NCBI GenBank assembly: GCA_029817715.1
Contig: JARUPY010000605.1
Coordinates: forward strand, 4,628,908 to 4,692,907
DNA length: 64,000 bases
Direction: 5' to 3'
Origin: Melastoma dodecandrum
Taxonomy: Eukaryota > Streptophyta > Magnoliopsida > Myrtales > Melastomataceae
The position numbers and the translations under genes were made by a program. Positions 1-12,001 of this stretch are shown one piece after another (position 1 is the stretch's first letter; each line of letters begins with the position of its first letter). The notes under the pieces were generated by a model, which made no database searches, was not told the origin of the DNA, and saw only the letters and a program-made list of their open reading frames with translations.

Positions 1-2111
1 AACATCTGATTCCAAGTAAAAAAAATAAGAAAATTTCGGACTTGAATTTCGGATATTCTGCTCGTCTTTAGTTGGGATTAAAAAATGGTGGAATGTTGTT
101 CGGTGGGTGGTTGACTTTGCTTTGGCATGACATCTCTCTGACTTCCAAATTTCATTAGAGTTGATGGAAAACTGGTATTGGGAGCCAAAACTCGTCAAAA
201 GCTTGTGACAACATGCACTTTTACATTAAAATTCATGATCATCTATCCCAGAACCCCATTTTTCTTTTGATGTATTTTCATCGGCAAAATCAGAATGTAT
301 TCTAAACTACTTTACTTATCATCTCTATAAGCATACAATATATGGATTAATGTGAGGGCATTTGTAAACATCGAAATTTCGTCAATATCTATAATATGTC
401 ATTGATGAATTTAATATTAGCACATATATTTGCATATGAACAGGCTTACATTATGAGCTCGACAAAGATACAACGACAATCTAATCCATTTATATGAATG
501 ACAAATAGGCTATTGAAAAATCCATATTTTTGTTGTAAATGTGCCATTATCTAGTTCTAGGAGAAATGGATTTATGGGATCATCAAGGAGACATAAGCTC
601 AACCCAAACAATAACATTATGTGGCAAACCAAGCTGAATTTTCGAATTCGGTCCATGTCCCAATGGTGACCATCTGCTTATTATATATTGGCCCTGAAAC
701 CGTATAAATAGAGATCGCTTCGATTTCATTCACGAAATACACTACATTCATAAAAGATATGTGAAAAGGCTATTAGAAAAGCTCTCGAGGATTATCAACT
801 TCCAATTCGCTAAAGTTCTACCGACGTCCATCGCCCCGGTGTTCTTTCACAACAACTCCCCGAAGTGTTATTGGATCAAGCTTTTAAGGCCTCAACAATT
901 TTAACAAATTCTCGAACTGTTGTAGGAACAAGCTGCTAAATTTTGACGACTTCAACACAGCATCATCAAAAGTTTTTGTTTCCGATCAAAGCTTAGGGTC
1001 ATCTACAAAATTTTTATTCTTAGATGATGAATAAAATGATGCACATGATAAGAGATTGAACAAACTCGTATTTCATACGACAAAATTGTACATTATATCG
1101 AGTGTTATATTCAAACCACGTGATTTTAATGTTCACACTTATGTCACAGTCTAGCTCGAGAAACACTATTCCAATAAGGGACATGATAATATGCCTACAA
1201 CACAATTGGTTTAGACGAAGTTTGCATTTAACTTATTTAAGCTTGGTTTCTAGATAAACATACCCCATTTATATATGTTATTATTTATGTAAAAAATTAA
1301 TAAATTTTAATTTTTTAAATTTGAAATTTATGCCATATGAAAAATACAGGTTCATACTTTTTTTTATTGTTTAAAATTGTTACTTTTCTTTAAAAAATAA
1401 AATATTCTTACTATTAATAAGAATCTATATTATATTATATACTATTTATATTAATATTTTAATTTTTTTTACACTTTTAATAATATTTTTGAGATAGATA
1501 TTATTTTTCATATAGTAGAATTAATGAAATATAATTATTAAGTAAATGGTTAATTGCTTAATAGGTTAATGTTTTAGTTTTTAATGTTTTTATATCTTTA
1601 TATAACAAGAAGGGCGTGAACATTCTATACAAATGATTCACATACTTCTTCATTTATTCGGCCTTGACAATATTATCCGGCAGTCGGACAAAATTACGTC
1701 ATGTCCTAAAGGCAAGTCGTTTAACTCTGGAATTAGTTTTATTAATATCTGAAGGCGTGAAAATACTAAGATAAAGCTGCACTAACTCAACTCCTCGTTG
1801 GGGGGTAATGAGTCAAAAGGCATTAACGAAAGGGAAAAAGGATTAAAAGTACCTCGGGAAAACGAATTCCCTGAAAAACACATGCCCCTCGAACCATTCT
1901 ATAATAACATCTCTATTAAATACAAATAAAGTTGGAGTATTTTTTTAGAAAACAATTAATGATTTTACATAATCCATATTCTTTGCCATGATAAAACTTT
2001 TTAAAATACCTGCCAAGATACATGTAAACCAAATGGAGATTGAAGGATGACAAAAGTTAGATTTGCTTCCCAATTGCTCCTTTCTCATAAAATGACATAT
2101 CGTTTCTAAGC

Positions 2112-2142
<31 letters not shown>

Positions 2143-2350
2143 CTTATTATATACTCAACTTCTTTCTCCTCGTTACCCATCTTTAATAAAGCTGGCCTTT
2201 TTTTTCGGCTCAAATTCCTATGATGCATTACTTTGGCCCACACATATATATTTTATTAATCTACTTTCCTTTCCTTTCGTCACATTAAAACATCTCATAT
2301 AATCATAATAATTCCCTCACATTCCATCAAAAGAATAAAAATCAAATCCC
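1..2350. other. AT-rich intergenic DNA, no gene seen
   Basis: No open frame in this stretch resembles a protein family I know. It is AT-rich throughout, especially 1260-1600. A TAA-repeat microsatellite sits near 2112-2142, and a TATA-like stretch (catatatatttt) near 2244-2256 could belong to the promoter of the zinc-finger gene that starts at 2423. Confidence 0.6.
2112..2142. repeat. (TAA)n microsatellite
   Basis: About ten perfect tandem copies of the trinucleotide TAA, some 280 bp upstream of the zinc-finger gene's start codon. Confidence 0.95.
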
Positions 2351-2422
2351 TCATCCCATTTATCTCCTCCTCCTCCATTGAACAACAAGCAATCACCTCA
2401 CTTTCATCATCTCCACCCTCAA

Positions 2423-3810
2423 ATGGCAAACCCAAGAAAACCCAAGAAGGATATCAACAAGGCAAGCTCATCCTCATCATGGGTAGTTGTAAGAACAATC
2501 CTTACCTTCAAGCATCATCAGCAGCAGCCTCAACAACACAAGGTCATTACCAAGCAGGAAGAACAGCCCCTTCACCCCAACCAGCAACGCCACCATCTTC
2601 GTCCTCCGAGCAAGCAACGGAGGAATCCTGTCCCCGTCCCCATCCCCGATGAACAACAGCCCATCACCAAGAACAAGAAGATGAGGTGCTCCGGCTCGCT
2701 CTGCAGCAACACGAAGGTCGTCCTCGTTGTCCCCAACACGACTACATCCTCCCCTGTGACCCACAAGAGAGGACCCAGGAAATCTCCCCGGACTGAACCT
2801 ACGGTCGTCGGCAATGGCGGGGCCCTTACATCGACCATGAGCTCCTCCTCGTTGCTGTCTTCATCCTCTGCATCTTCTAACAGCCGGTCATCGAGGAGGA
2901 TTCCTTTTGGGAGGCTTTCAGGGTGTTATGAGTGTAGGATGGTGGTGGATCCTGCTTCCGGCTTGAGTGGAGACCTTTCTTCTAGCTCTTCTGTCCGGTC
3001 CACCATCTGTTGCTGCCCCGACTGTGGGGAGGTATTCATGAAGTCGGAGACACTTGAGCTGCACCAAGCCGTCCGACATGCAGGTAATTCTTTCTACATA
3101 TATTAAGAAACATTCCCTCTACTTCTTTTCCTGGTCTTTGTAAGGACGGCATTGTTTGTTCAGTGACGGAGCTCTGTCCGGGGGACACGAGCAAGAGCGT
3201 GGTGGGGATCATATTCCAATCGAGCTGGCTGAAGAAACAATCCCCGACCTGCGAGATCCTCAGGATCCTCAAGGTCCACAACACCCCAGGGACCATCTCC
3301 AGCTTCGAGCAGCACAGGGACTCAATCAAGTCAAGGGCAACAAAGAAGAACCCGCGTTGCCTTGCTGACGGGAATGAGCTCCTCAGGTTCTACTGCACCA
3401 CCCTCGCATGTCCTCTCGGCCTGAATGGTTCGACCAACCTCTGCAGCCTAGGGCTGCAGCGCTCTCCCTGTGGAGTGTGCGACATAATAAGAAATGGGTT
3501 CAAACCTAGCGACAAGGGGGTCATGACGATGGCGACGAGTGGGAAGGCGCATGACAAAGCAGGTCCCACAGGCGACGGAGAGAGGGCAATGCTGGTGTGC
3601 AGGGTGATCGCGGGGAGGGTGGGGAAGAGGGTCGAGGGGGCCGTGACAGACGGAGAAGAAGGCAGGGGAGGGGAGGAACGCGAGCACGACTCCGTAGCGA
3701 AGGCGGGGGAGGGTGGGGGTTTCGGTGCTTCTAACATCATGGATGAGCTGATCGTGTTCAATCCTAAGGTCATCCTTCTTTGCTTTGTTGTGATCTATAA
3801 GCTTAACTAG
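2423..3810 (+). CDS. C2H2-like zinc-finger protein, two exons
   Basis: Join 2423-3083 and 3164-3810, giving 435 codons plus TAG. The 80-bp intron has a CAG|GTAATT donor and a TTGTTCAG acceptor; joining it restores the conserved run RHAVTELCPGD. The start is the first ATG after an in-frame stop at 2336. The first 195 residues are low-complexity (Ser, Gln, Pro, basic). A single C2H2 finger lies at about residues 198-219 (C-X2-C-X12-H-X4-H, core CPDCGEVF). The C-terminal half carries blocks typical of a plant family of C2H2-like proteins (like Arabidopsis At1g75710): NPRCLADGNELLRFY, CSLGL, CGVCDIIRNGF, VCRVIAGRV and a final FNPKVILLCFVVI. From memory this half has been linked to a PARP-like fold; no catalytic role can be claimed here. 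The function of the family is poorly known; nuclear, possibly regulatory, is inference. Overlapping minus-strand frames are shadows. Confidence 0.9.
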
Positions 3811-4500
3811 TTTAGATTAGTTTTAGTCGTTTTTTGTGTTCGTTTCCGTACTCATATTCAAGCAAGATCAATGGGTGAAGGATTTAGTAGAATTCTTTTC
3901 CCCCCGTTGTCTTTCCTAATCTAATCTACTCTAATCGAGGGGAGTCTATTTTTGGTTTACCTGGTTCACCTGTCTTTATATTAACAGATTCGACTTTTCC
4001 TGTATTTTCCCTTTTCTTTTTTCGGTGACTCCATCAAATATACTCTCCCAACTAAAAGTAGCCAATCAAATTACAAGCGTAAAGATAAAGACAAACACTC
4101 GAACCATGACGGTTTACCTAGGCCAACACCCTCTGGCCTGGTCGTAAGCCCTATGCCCAAAAACAAATAATAAACATGAATATTGAAGGGTTCATAGATT
4201 TCACCATCATCTAGTAAATCATTTCATTTTTTTTTAAGAAACTTTTCTTTTGCATTTTATTTTGTTTTGGGGACCCCAAGAAAATTCCATTTCTTTTTCC
4301 TGTACCGCAGACAAGACTATGACAACACTGCGGTGGGGGGATGATGGGGACACTGTCTCTCTCTTTTTTTTTTCTAACAAAATTATCGTATTGACAGTCG
4401 CGCGTGCCGCCTCCTCTTTATCCTGCCCAAGAAATGTCAGTGGTCCGTCACGAATCTTCACGATATGAAAAGAAAAAAAATAACCTTTCGTGCTAATTAA
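3811..4500. other. 3' flank of the zinc-finger gene, no gene seen
   Basis: Contains the likely 3' UTR of the zinc-finger gene (T-rich, 3811-4030) and then non-coding sequence. Short frames at 4234-4468 on both strands show no family features. Confidence 0.5.
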
Positions 4501-5920
4501 TTACATGATGTGAAAATAAGGCATAATAGAGTTGTTAAGTATGTGAATTATTTAGCTCTTCGCTTAAATGTTTTCTTGACTAATGGGTTTCGCCTAAATA
4601 CTATATACACATTGTTTGACTAAGTAATGAAGAATTTTTACTGGCCCAAATACATATTATATGAAGGTATAGTTATTTCATATTCTAAACGGTGTTTTAT
4701 TTAGTTAGTCATGAGAGTTTTAATAGGATTTTAGTAGATTTTGGATGATTTTCTATTTAGTTTTCTTTTAAAATAGTAATTGTGGTTTTCTTATATTTCG
4801 AGCCAATTTAGTGATAAATTAGTATTCTTGTTGATGCTTCTTGGTTTTGTTTTGATTTGGTACATAAGAATGAATGGAAAATTGAAGTTTTGACAAAAAT
4901 GGAGCAAGACGAGCGATGAAGGCCAGAGAGAAGAAGGACGCGTCCTTCTGATGTGAAGGACATGACCTTGGGGATTCTGTGAAGGCAAGGACGCGTCTGT
5001 CTGCAAGAAGGATGTGACCTCCCATAGTACAGAACCATGTGGAACACTTCAATTCTTCTCAGAATTTCATCCTAATGAAAAAAGAGCATCAATTAGTTAC
5101 CTTATTCAATCACTTTAGGTTATTTTATTTTTATTTCCTCAGGAGATTTATTTTAGATTTTTTTAGAATATTAGGAAATCTTTTGAGGGGATTATTTATT
5201 TTTCTAAGTGTAACCCTAGAGGGGGACGATTCTTTTTGAAGGGAGAGACATTCGACTAGGAGACGAAGAAGGAGGTGACGGCTAAGGCTCAAGCGGAGAT
5301 CTAGACCAGGCTACTACTTCCCGGATCAAAAGATCGAGAGGACTTCTATGTCGTTGTTGTTTTCTCTTGGACCTGGATTGATTGCCATTTTCATTATGAA
5401 CTAATTTCGTTTTATGGGGCTTCAATGGAACATAGCGATTTTATTTAACGAGTGAATTTCTTTTCTTCGTGTTATTCGAATTCGTGTGGTTATTTATCCA
5501 TATCTTGATCTTAATGCGATTAATTGTGTGATCACCAATTAATTTGATCTAGAAACCTAATCAGGCTTGAAAAAGTTGTTTAGGTTAAGCCGATGATTGT
5601 ATAACCTGAGTTAGCGTCACGTTGGAAAACAGAGCTAATCCGTGAAAATGATAGGAATATGCCGGATCACCATAGGTAGATATTTAGGGTTGACACATAA
5701 TGGGTTCCCACTAGTTAATTGCCTAGGAATATAGTGATTCGCTCGATACAGGGAATACGTCCTTAGAGCACTCGGGAGAGGAATATGGAAATAATTGAAC
5801 CCCGGAAAGAATTTCTCTGTTGATTCTTTGTGGGAACGACCTCTACTTGTCTTATCTAGAAATTAGTTAGGTGCATTAAAATATTCTAATTTGCTTCCTT
5901 TGACAAGCGTGATCAAATTT

Positions 5921-5938
5921 TAGCGCCGCTGCCGGGGA
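5921..5938 (+). other. Primer binding site, tRNA-Asp type
   Basis: The sequence tagcgccgctgccgggga differs at two of 18 positions from the canonical plant tRNA-Asp primer site used by Athila-type elements. It sits just after a likely LTR end (GTGATCA). Confidence 0.8.
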
Positions 5939-6245
5939 ATTAATTTTGAGAAAATTCTTCTACTGTCAACACTTTTTTCTATAGTCCTTTATTTTTTTTT
6001 TTTACTTTTTACTTTTGTTATTTTTCTGCGAGGTGTATGCGATGAACTCGAAGTACGGAAAATTTACCTTTTGATCCCGAGATCGAAAGGAATTTTTATC
6101 GACTGGTTGGTGAGAGAACTCGTGCAAAACAAAACAGCATGGACGAATTCAGGAGCAACATAATGAGGGTGAGCTACATATTGGTAACAGGCCGATGGTG
6201 GAATTACTTCAACAATACCGCATTTCAACCGGTCTTGTATTGTTA

Positions 6246-6925
6246 CACCTGCAATCCAAGCTCGGGACTATGAGATAAAAACATCGGTGATACAAATGAT
6301 TCAAAATTCATTGATGTTTCGAGGTTCACCAAGTGATGATCCACATGAGCATTTGAGCAAGTTCTTAAGTATTTGTGACAATTTATGGCACAATGGAGTG
6401 CCTCGTGACGCGGTGCTATTGAAGCGATTACCCCTTCTGTTTGAAGGATAGAGCAAGGAGTTGGTTGAATTCTTTGCCAACGGGATCGATTACCACCCGA
6501 GAACAGATGAAGGAAGCATTCTTAGACCAATAATTCCTGCCGTTAGAGATAGCTCATATGAGAAACGAAATCACTACCTTTTGGCAACATGAGATGGAGA
6601 CTTTTGTGAAGGCGTGAGAGCGTTTCAAAAATTTACTACTTCAGTGCTATACCATGATCTACCAGGATGGCGACAATCGGAGGCCTTTTATAATGGGTTA
6701 ACCGAAGCATCGCGTAAGGACATTAACTTAGCATGGAATGGATCCTTTTCTAAGAAAATCATATATGGAAGGAAGATAGCTTTTGGAATCCATGAGAAGG
6801 ACTTGTGGAACTAGTCAATCATTCGACCAGGTAAGTACGAAAGTTGCTGATATTCATGAACTTGATGCACTCACGTCTATTCAAGCCCAAATATCTGCGT
6901 TAGCCAAAAAGTTCGATTTGTCCAA
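6246..6925 (+). pseudogene. gag: Athila-type gag remnant
   Basis: Conceptual reading across frames gives the usual Athila gag blocks: ARDYEIKTSVIQMIQ, FRGSPSDDPHEHLSKFL, RDRARSWLNSLPTGSI, HMRNEITTFWQHE and ERFKNLL. Gag would form the virus-like particle of the retrotransposon. The frame is broken by several stops (for example TGA in the FVKA-ERFKNLL block near 6616) and shifts. It ends near 6925, about where the protein would reach the protease region, and joins pol sequence that should lie several kilobases away. Confidence 0.8.
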
Positions 6926-6974
6926 CGAGAAAAGATTGGTCAATATAGCTGGATGATGCATTCTGGGTGTACAG

Positions 6975-7458
6975 AACTGGGGTTTAAGAATCCAATTGGA
7001 ATGTTGCCATATAGGCTGATGTTTGGTAAGGCATGCCACTTTCCGGTGGAGCTTGAGCACAAGGCATACTGGGATTTGATGAACTTTGATTGCAGAAGGT
7101 CGGAAAAAGACGACTCCTTCAATTGACTGAACTAGAGGAACATCGTTTGCAAGCTTATGAAATTTCAAGAGTGTACAATGACAGGACAAAGAAATGGCAT
7201 GATGGTAAGATCCTCCCCAGGCACTTCGAGCAAGGCCAATCGGTTTTATTATTCAACTCTTGACTCAAGTTATTCCCCGAGAAGCTGAAATCGCGATGGT
7301 CGAGGCCATTCGGAGTCATTGAGGTATTCCCGTATAGGGTGATTGAGATATTAGATGAGAGTTCGGAAAGAGTGTTCAAAGTGAATGGGCAACGACTAAA
7401 GCACTACCGAGGAAGCTTTGATCGACAGGCAACCTCGATTCATCTAAAGGAGCAGTAA
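6975..7458 (+). pseudogene. pol: Ty3/gypsy pol remnant, integrase C-terminal end
   Basis: Conceptual translation across frames shows [28 protein letters not shown], a degenerate counterpart of the LFPGKLKSRW block and RVFKVNGQRLKHY, the standard C-terminal end of Athila-type integrase. Stop codons and shifts interrupt it (for example at 7124). The catalytic core is absent. It abuts the gag remnant, so one deletion removed nearly all of pol. Confidence 0.8.
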
Positions 7459-7654
7459 AGCAATTAGATAGTCTAGCCGATGACTATAAATCAAGTCCTT
7501 CTCGAGAGGCAACCCGAGTCAAATTTCCCTTTTATTTTTCATTTCTTTTCAAAAAAAAATGAAATTGAAATTTTTATGTTTACAATGAACATGCGGACGT
7601 GTCCTAGAAGACCGAAGGTCCGCAATCTCGCTTTGCTAAGAGATTCCAGAGAGC

Positions 7655-8120
7655 GCGAGAACTTGTCCTCCAGATTGAATGACACGACCATGAGAATACA
7701 ATGCATCCATAGAACAACGGAGGACGAGTCTTCCTAATTTTAAATCGTTAGAAACTTCTTGAACAACTCGAGCTTCTCGGAATTCATGACCTTTGTTAGA
7801 ACAATAGCGGTCTGGTCTTGGATATGAATAAACTTCATAACAATCTCCTTCATCACCATTTATCTGATAAAGTAGTAGTGTGCTTTGACCTTGCATGAAA
7901 CATGGGGCCTTTTCATCATAACAATGGCGGACTAATTATCACATAACATTGTTGTTGGTGAGCAACCTTCTACTGTAACTCCGGCAATAACATTCTTAAC
8001 CATACGGCTTCACAAATTATTTCAATTGTTGTAATGTGTTCTGCTTCAGCTGACAATAACGCTACAGTAGCTTGCTTCTTCGAACTCCAGAAGATGGGTT
8101 TCGTTCCAAGATAGAAAAGC
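7655..8120 (-). pseudogene. pol: Copia RNase H remnant
   Basis: Read on the minus strand across frames: a degenerate SAEAEHI block after SWNETHLLEFEEAS, then VTVEGCSPTTMLCDN and finally AIVLTKVMNSEKLELFKKFL, matching the RNase H and C-terminal end of Ty1/copia pol (usual form SAEAEY, PTTMLCDN, ADVLTK). Many stops; not functional. It is the 3' end of the interrupted outer copia element. Confidence 0.75.
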
Positions 8121-8184
8121 TATTCTGACATGCTTCTTCAATCATTAATACCTCCTGCCATTCTAGTACTTCGCATACTTGAGC

Positions 8185-8678
8185 GATGTTTAGTGATTGG
8201 GCCATTCTTACGCATCAATTTTGCTTCATTAACTCTTGTTGCATGAGTAAACTTCTCAGTGAAATCAACTTCGAGCTGCTGCGAGTAATCCTTTGCTACA
8301 AGACGAACTTTGTGCTTCTGCACACTTCCATCCTCATTGAACTTTGTTTTGAACACACATTTCAAGCCAATTGCTTCTTTTCCTTTGGGAAGGTCTACTA
8401 TGGACCAAGTATCATTCTTCTCAATTCTGAACATCTCTTCTTTCATTGCATTTATCCATTTTTCTTTTTTTTTTGCAGCCTCTTCAAAATTTTGCGGCTT
8501 AAACGTAGAAAGTGCAAAGTTAGCTTGCTCGTAAACTTTAATTAAGGAGCGATACCTCATTGGTTGCATATCATCTTCAGAACCTTCATTTACTAAATTT
8601 ACTCTTGACGAACAAGCTGCTACGCTATCAGTGAGATTCGAGAAAAGCACTACTGTTTGTGCTTCAGGGTAAGAAAAC
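8185..8678 (-). pseudogene. pol: Copia reverse transcriptase, N-terminal fragment
   Basis: Minus-strand frame with EEAAKKKEKWINAMKEEMF, KNDTWSIVDLPKGKEAIG, VFKTKFNEDGSVQKHKVRLV and AKDYSQQLEVDFTEKFTHATR, which is the start of a Ty1/copia reverse transcriptase up to the block normally ending in ETFAPVAR. Homology then stops, so the palm with the YVDD motif is lost. Its 5' side is cut at 8678 by the SIRE-like element; the continuation is at 18403. Confidence 0.9.
8674..8678. repeat. Target-site duplication AAAAC (left copy)
   Basis: AAAAC directly precedes the 5' LTR; the same five bases directly follow the 3' LTR at 18398-18402. Joining across the element continues the outer copia reading from integrase tail to reverse transcriptase. 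Confidence 0.85.
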
Positions 8679-10615
8679 CGTTGAAGTGGTTTTGATGATG
8701 AGCATTGACCTTCTGCGAAACAGAAGTCAACCCTGTACACGACAGAAGCTACTCCTGATGAGAACCTTCGGTAAGGAAATATTTTTGTAATTAATAATTA
8801 ATTACGAAATTAAATGGGAATATTCCATGGGAATTATTCAAGTTGATCGACACAATTATCTGATTGAAATCAATTGATTTCATTACCAAAGAAATAAAGA
8901 GAATAATATATTTCCAATTGAAGGAAATAAATTATCTATTTATGAAAGGTCCTACATAATTGACTATGTGTCATACGAATGCTATCTTCCATTCTTAATT
9001 CTTATTTGGTTAACAAAAACGTGCTATTTGTCCATATTCATCAAGATAAATGAATGAATCTGACAAAGTAATTCGTGGAAGTTAATTTTTATTATTTTCA
9101 TACAAAGAAGGTAATCGTAATCTGTAACCTTCTGCAAGGGTTATCCACGGGGATTTGATTAAATCAATTGATCTTGATCAGATCTCACCCCAAATGGATA
9201 CTTGCCAATGGGAGACGACATTTTGTTATTAATGAAATTAATGTCATTAATTTATTTGTGTTCCATCTAATGTAGAAGGTATATTAGTAAATTCTACCTT
9301 CTATGCTTAGCATTTTGTTTTTGTGTATAAATAGGCTTTGTAAAATATACAGAAAACACTATATACATTGGTCAGACGTTGGAGCTTGCAATTTTTCAAT
9401 GGTTTGAGTTTTGTTAGTCACACACGAGGGACGTGAGTTGCATAAAGCTACATCGTTGGTGAAGTCTACTGGGACAGTGACTCGGGGGCCACGAGGGACT
9501 CGGTTGGGAAACTAAAGGAGACGTTGGTGGGAAGCGTGCGGCTGGAGGCTGGCGTGGCCAACGTGCAGTAGGCCGGAGAGAAGGGCTAAACCCCGGGAGC
9601 AGAGAAGATGAGGGACTAACCGGCTTTTGTGGTGTAACGTTCCGTGCGTCCAGGAACCTAGGACATAGGTTGTTGTCTGCTTGCGTGGGGTTTACTGCGT
9701 AATTGCACAGGGTTTGTTGCGTGCCTGCGTAGGATTTGCTATGTGCTTGCATGGAGTTCGTCACATAGTCGCTATCTTGAGGAGATCGCAAGGTCGTGTG
9801 GAGCCACCAGAGAGAAAATCCATTCTTGGACAGGGGATGCTGTCTGTTTGCGTAGGGTTCGTGTGCTCGCGTGGGGTACGCCACGAAGTCGTTGTCCTTG
9901 AGAGGATTGTGCATTGGTTACTTTTATTAGTCACATTAACGTGTGCACTGAGTCACTATAATACAGAACCTTACGGTATGTGCTTTGAAAATCAGTCACC
10001 TGTAGTACAGAATCTTATGGTCTGTGTTGTAGAAAGTTGACATCTTTGGTACAGAACTTTACGCTATGTGCTTCGAAAATCAGTCACCTGTAGTACAGAA
10101 CCTTACGGTCTGTGCTATAGAAAGTTGACATCTTTGGTACAGAACCTTACCGTCTGTGCTGTGAAACCAAGTCATTTCTAATACAAAATCTTCGGGTCTC
10201 TAGAGGATTGACATACGGTACAAAACCTTCTGGTCTGTACTATACGATTCAGTCACTGTAGTACAGAACCATCTGGTGTGCGTTTTGCCACCCATTCTTA
10301 TGTGGTGCATAACCTTCTAGTCTGTGCTATAAATGGTCTATTTTTATCACTTTCTATAATTGTTACGAAGTTAAGTCTGAGTGAAAACCATCCAAATTCT
10401 GGGTGAAGAGTGGATGTAATCAAGTTGCTGAACCACTAGAAAAGTCTTACGTGCATCAAACTGATCGCAATTATATTCGTATGTTTTGTCTTACAGAAAC
10501 CTGTTTCTAAGGTTATGTTTTATAGAAGTTTTCTTCCGCTGCAGGGTTTGTCGAAAAGGAGTTAAAAATCCTTAATTGGACTTTAACACTAATTCACCCC
10601 CCTCTTAGTGTAACA
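8679..10615 (+). repeat. 5' LTR of the plus-strand SIRE-like element
   Basis: 1937 bp, matching 16539-18397 along its length apart from small indels and substitutions. Ends in TGTAACA, with the primer site two bases later. Nine copies of a hairpin-like unit lie at about 9955-10335. A TATA-like tgtataaatag lies near 9324-9334. Confidence 0.92.
9955..10335 (+). repeat. Tandem array of hairpin-like units in the LTR
   Basis: About nine degenerate copies, spaced roughly 35-50 bp, of a unit whose best form is TACAGAACCTTACGGTCTGTG. ACAGA and TCTGT can pair, leaving a small loop. Units are separated by AAATCAGTCACCTGTAG-like or AGTTGACATCTTTGG-like linkers. A matching array is in the 3' LTR at about 17775-18110. 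Confidence 0.85.
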
Positions 10616-10617
10616 AT

Positions 10618-10630
10618 TGGTATCAGAGCG
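10618..10630 (+). other. Primer binding site, initiator tRNA-Met type
   Basis: TGGTATCAGAGCG, identical over 12 bases to the site used by most plant Ty1/copia elements, two bases after the 5' LTR. Confidence 0.93.
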
Positions 10631-10639
10631 GGTTCCAAT

Positions 10640-11098
10640 AGTAGCTTAACCGCTTGTTGTAGATCCACAGAAGCTTTACTCTCTACACGCTCTACTCTGC
10701 AGAATCTTTAAGCACTGTGAAAATCCATTTGTTACTTTTCTGTAGAAGCTTACGCTCTATAAGAATCTAATTGCTATTGAACATAAGCTTACGCTTTATT
10801 TGAATACAACGTTTGGTATAAGGTTTCTGTCCAACAGGAGCGTATTCACCTGTTGAGACCTTACAGAAGCTTTTATCTTTCATATTTTTTTTGTTAGCAT
10901 CCTAGTTCTGTACTCCAGCAGCCTATTGCTCTACAAGAATTCAACAACTGCTACCAGAAAGTAAATTTCAGATTTGTCATATTGTTGGCTTGACAACTGA
11001 ACTCTACCCAACAGAAGCTTGTTGCTTGTTGAGGTTCTATAATATAATCATCACCGTTCTGTTCTATAGAAGTGTAACACTCTATACGAATTGAAGTA
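10640..11098 (+). repeat. Untranslated leader with recurrent AGAAGCTT/CTCTAT motifs
   Basis: Between the primer site and gag. Repeated degenerate phrases such as ACAGAAGCTT, GAAGCTTACGCTCTATAAGAA and CAACAGAAGCTTGTTG recur every 30-60 bp. No coding frame. Confidence 0.65.
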
Positions 11099-12001
11099 AT
11101 GGCTAATAACTACCATGTATCACATGTTGGGAATCCTCCCATTTTTTATGGTAAGAATTTTGCCTATTGGAAAATTCAAATGATTGCATTCGTAGATGTT
11201 ATTGGCGATGACTTATGGTCCTATATAGAAGATGGCCCATCTTCTATACCAGAGAACCAACAAAACGATCGAGATGGTCACTCACATGGGAATACCTCAA
11301 GATCAAACGACTCACTAAGACGACAATGTACTTAATTTTTAATGCTATATTTGAAAGTGAATTCGTGAAAGTTTCTACTTGTACTTTGGGCAAGAAAATC
11401 TGGGATAAGCTTGTCACTAGTATGGGACAGATCAGATAAGAGAAACTAAGATGAATTTCTTAATTCATCAATACGAAAATTTTACTATGAAGGATGATGA
11501 ATCTGTAGAACAGAAGTTCCAAAGACTCAACCTCTTAGTTGATGCCTTAACACACTTAGGCAAACATTATACAAATTCTGAACTAGCACGAAAAGTTCTA
11601 CGTACTCTACCCAAATCTTGGGAAGCCAAGAAAACGGCTATAGTGGAAGCTAAAGATATTTCTATCCTTCGAATAGATCAGCTAATGAGCTCTTTAATAT
11701 CATATGAGATGGAAAGATCCTCTCAACCTGATATAAAGAGACCCACTGTAGCTTTCAGAGCATCGGAAGAACCCATAGAAGGTTCTGATAATGAAGTAGA
11801 AGCTAACTCGGATGATGAACTTGCAATGATAGCTAAATGCCTTCTGCGGTTCGCTACTAAGAAACGCTTCAATAAGAGAAGCCAAAATGATGATAAGCAA
11901 TTTGATCCTAAGTTGGTCATTTGCTTTGAATGCAAAAAGAAAGGGCACTACAAAACAGAATGTCCTACTTATAGAGATGGAAAAACCTTCTACACAGTAT
12001 A
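11099..12001 (+). pseudogene. gag: Copia gag remnant
   Basis: The start MANNYHVSHVGNPPIFYGKN and following FAYWKIQMIAFV are typical of gag in this copia group. Later blocks are MNFLIHQYENFTMKDDESVE, LLVDALTHLGKHY and RTLPKSWEAKKTAI, then one CCHC zinc knuckle (C-F-E-C-K-K-K-G-H-Y-K-T-E-C) near 11930-11970. Gag packages the element's RNA. Reading needs frame changes near 11285 and 11430, so no intact protein is made. The ATG at 11099 matches the start of the sister copy at 33128. Confidence 0.88.

Larger units (their letters stand above)
4500..7545 (+). mobile_element. Degenerate, internally deleted Athila-like Ty3/gypsy element
   Basis: Order on the plus strand: LTR-like AT-rich sequence ending near 5916, a tRNA-Asp-type primer binding site at 5921-5938, a broken gag (6246-6925), then directly the integrase C-terminal end of pol (6975-7458), then the GGCAACCCGAG tail often seen after Athila pol. 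Protease, reverse transcriptase, RNase H and most of integrase are missing. The left end is uncertain (somewhere 4.5-5.0 kb) and no 3' LTR is recognisable: the sequence passes into a minus-strand copia relic near 7.6 kb. Confidence 0.75.

Noticed and set aside
2378..2422. Upstream extension of the zinc-finger protein starting at TTG
   Set aside because: No ATG is available there; the first in-frame ATG is 2423.
2477..2838. Minus-strand open frames of 88-95 codons
   Set aside because: They are shadows of the Ser/Pro-rich, GC-biased zinc-finger exon.
8138..8740. A single 200-codon protein across 8679
   Set aside because: The first 20 or so codons are read from the LTR of the inserted element; the real copia frame continues at 18403.
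9955..10335. CRISPR-like spacing of short palindromes
   Set aside because: Plant LTR context; spacers are themselves related, units are degenerate and there are no cas genes.
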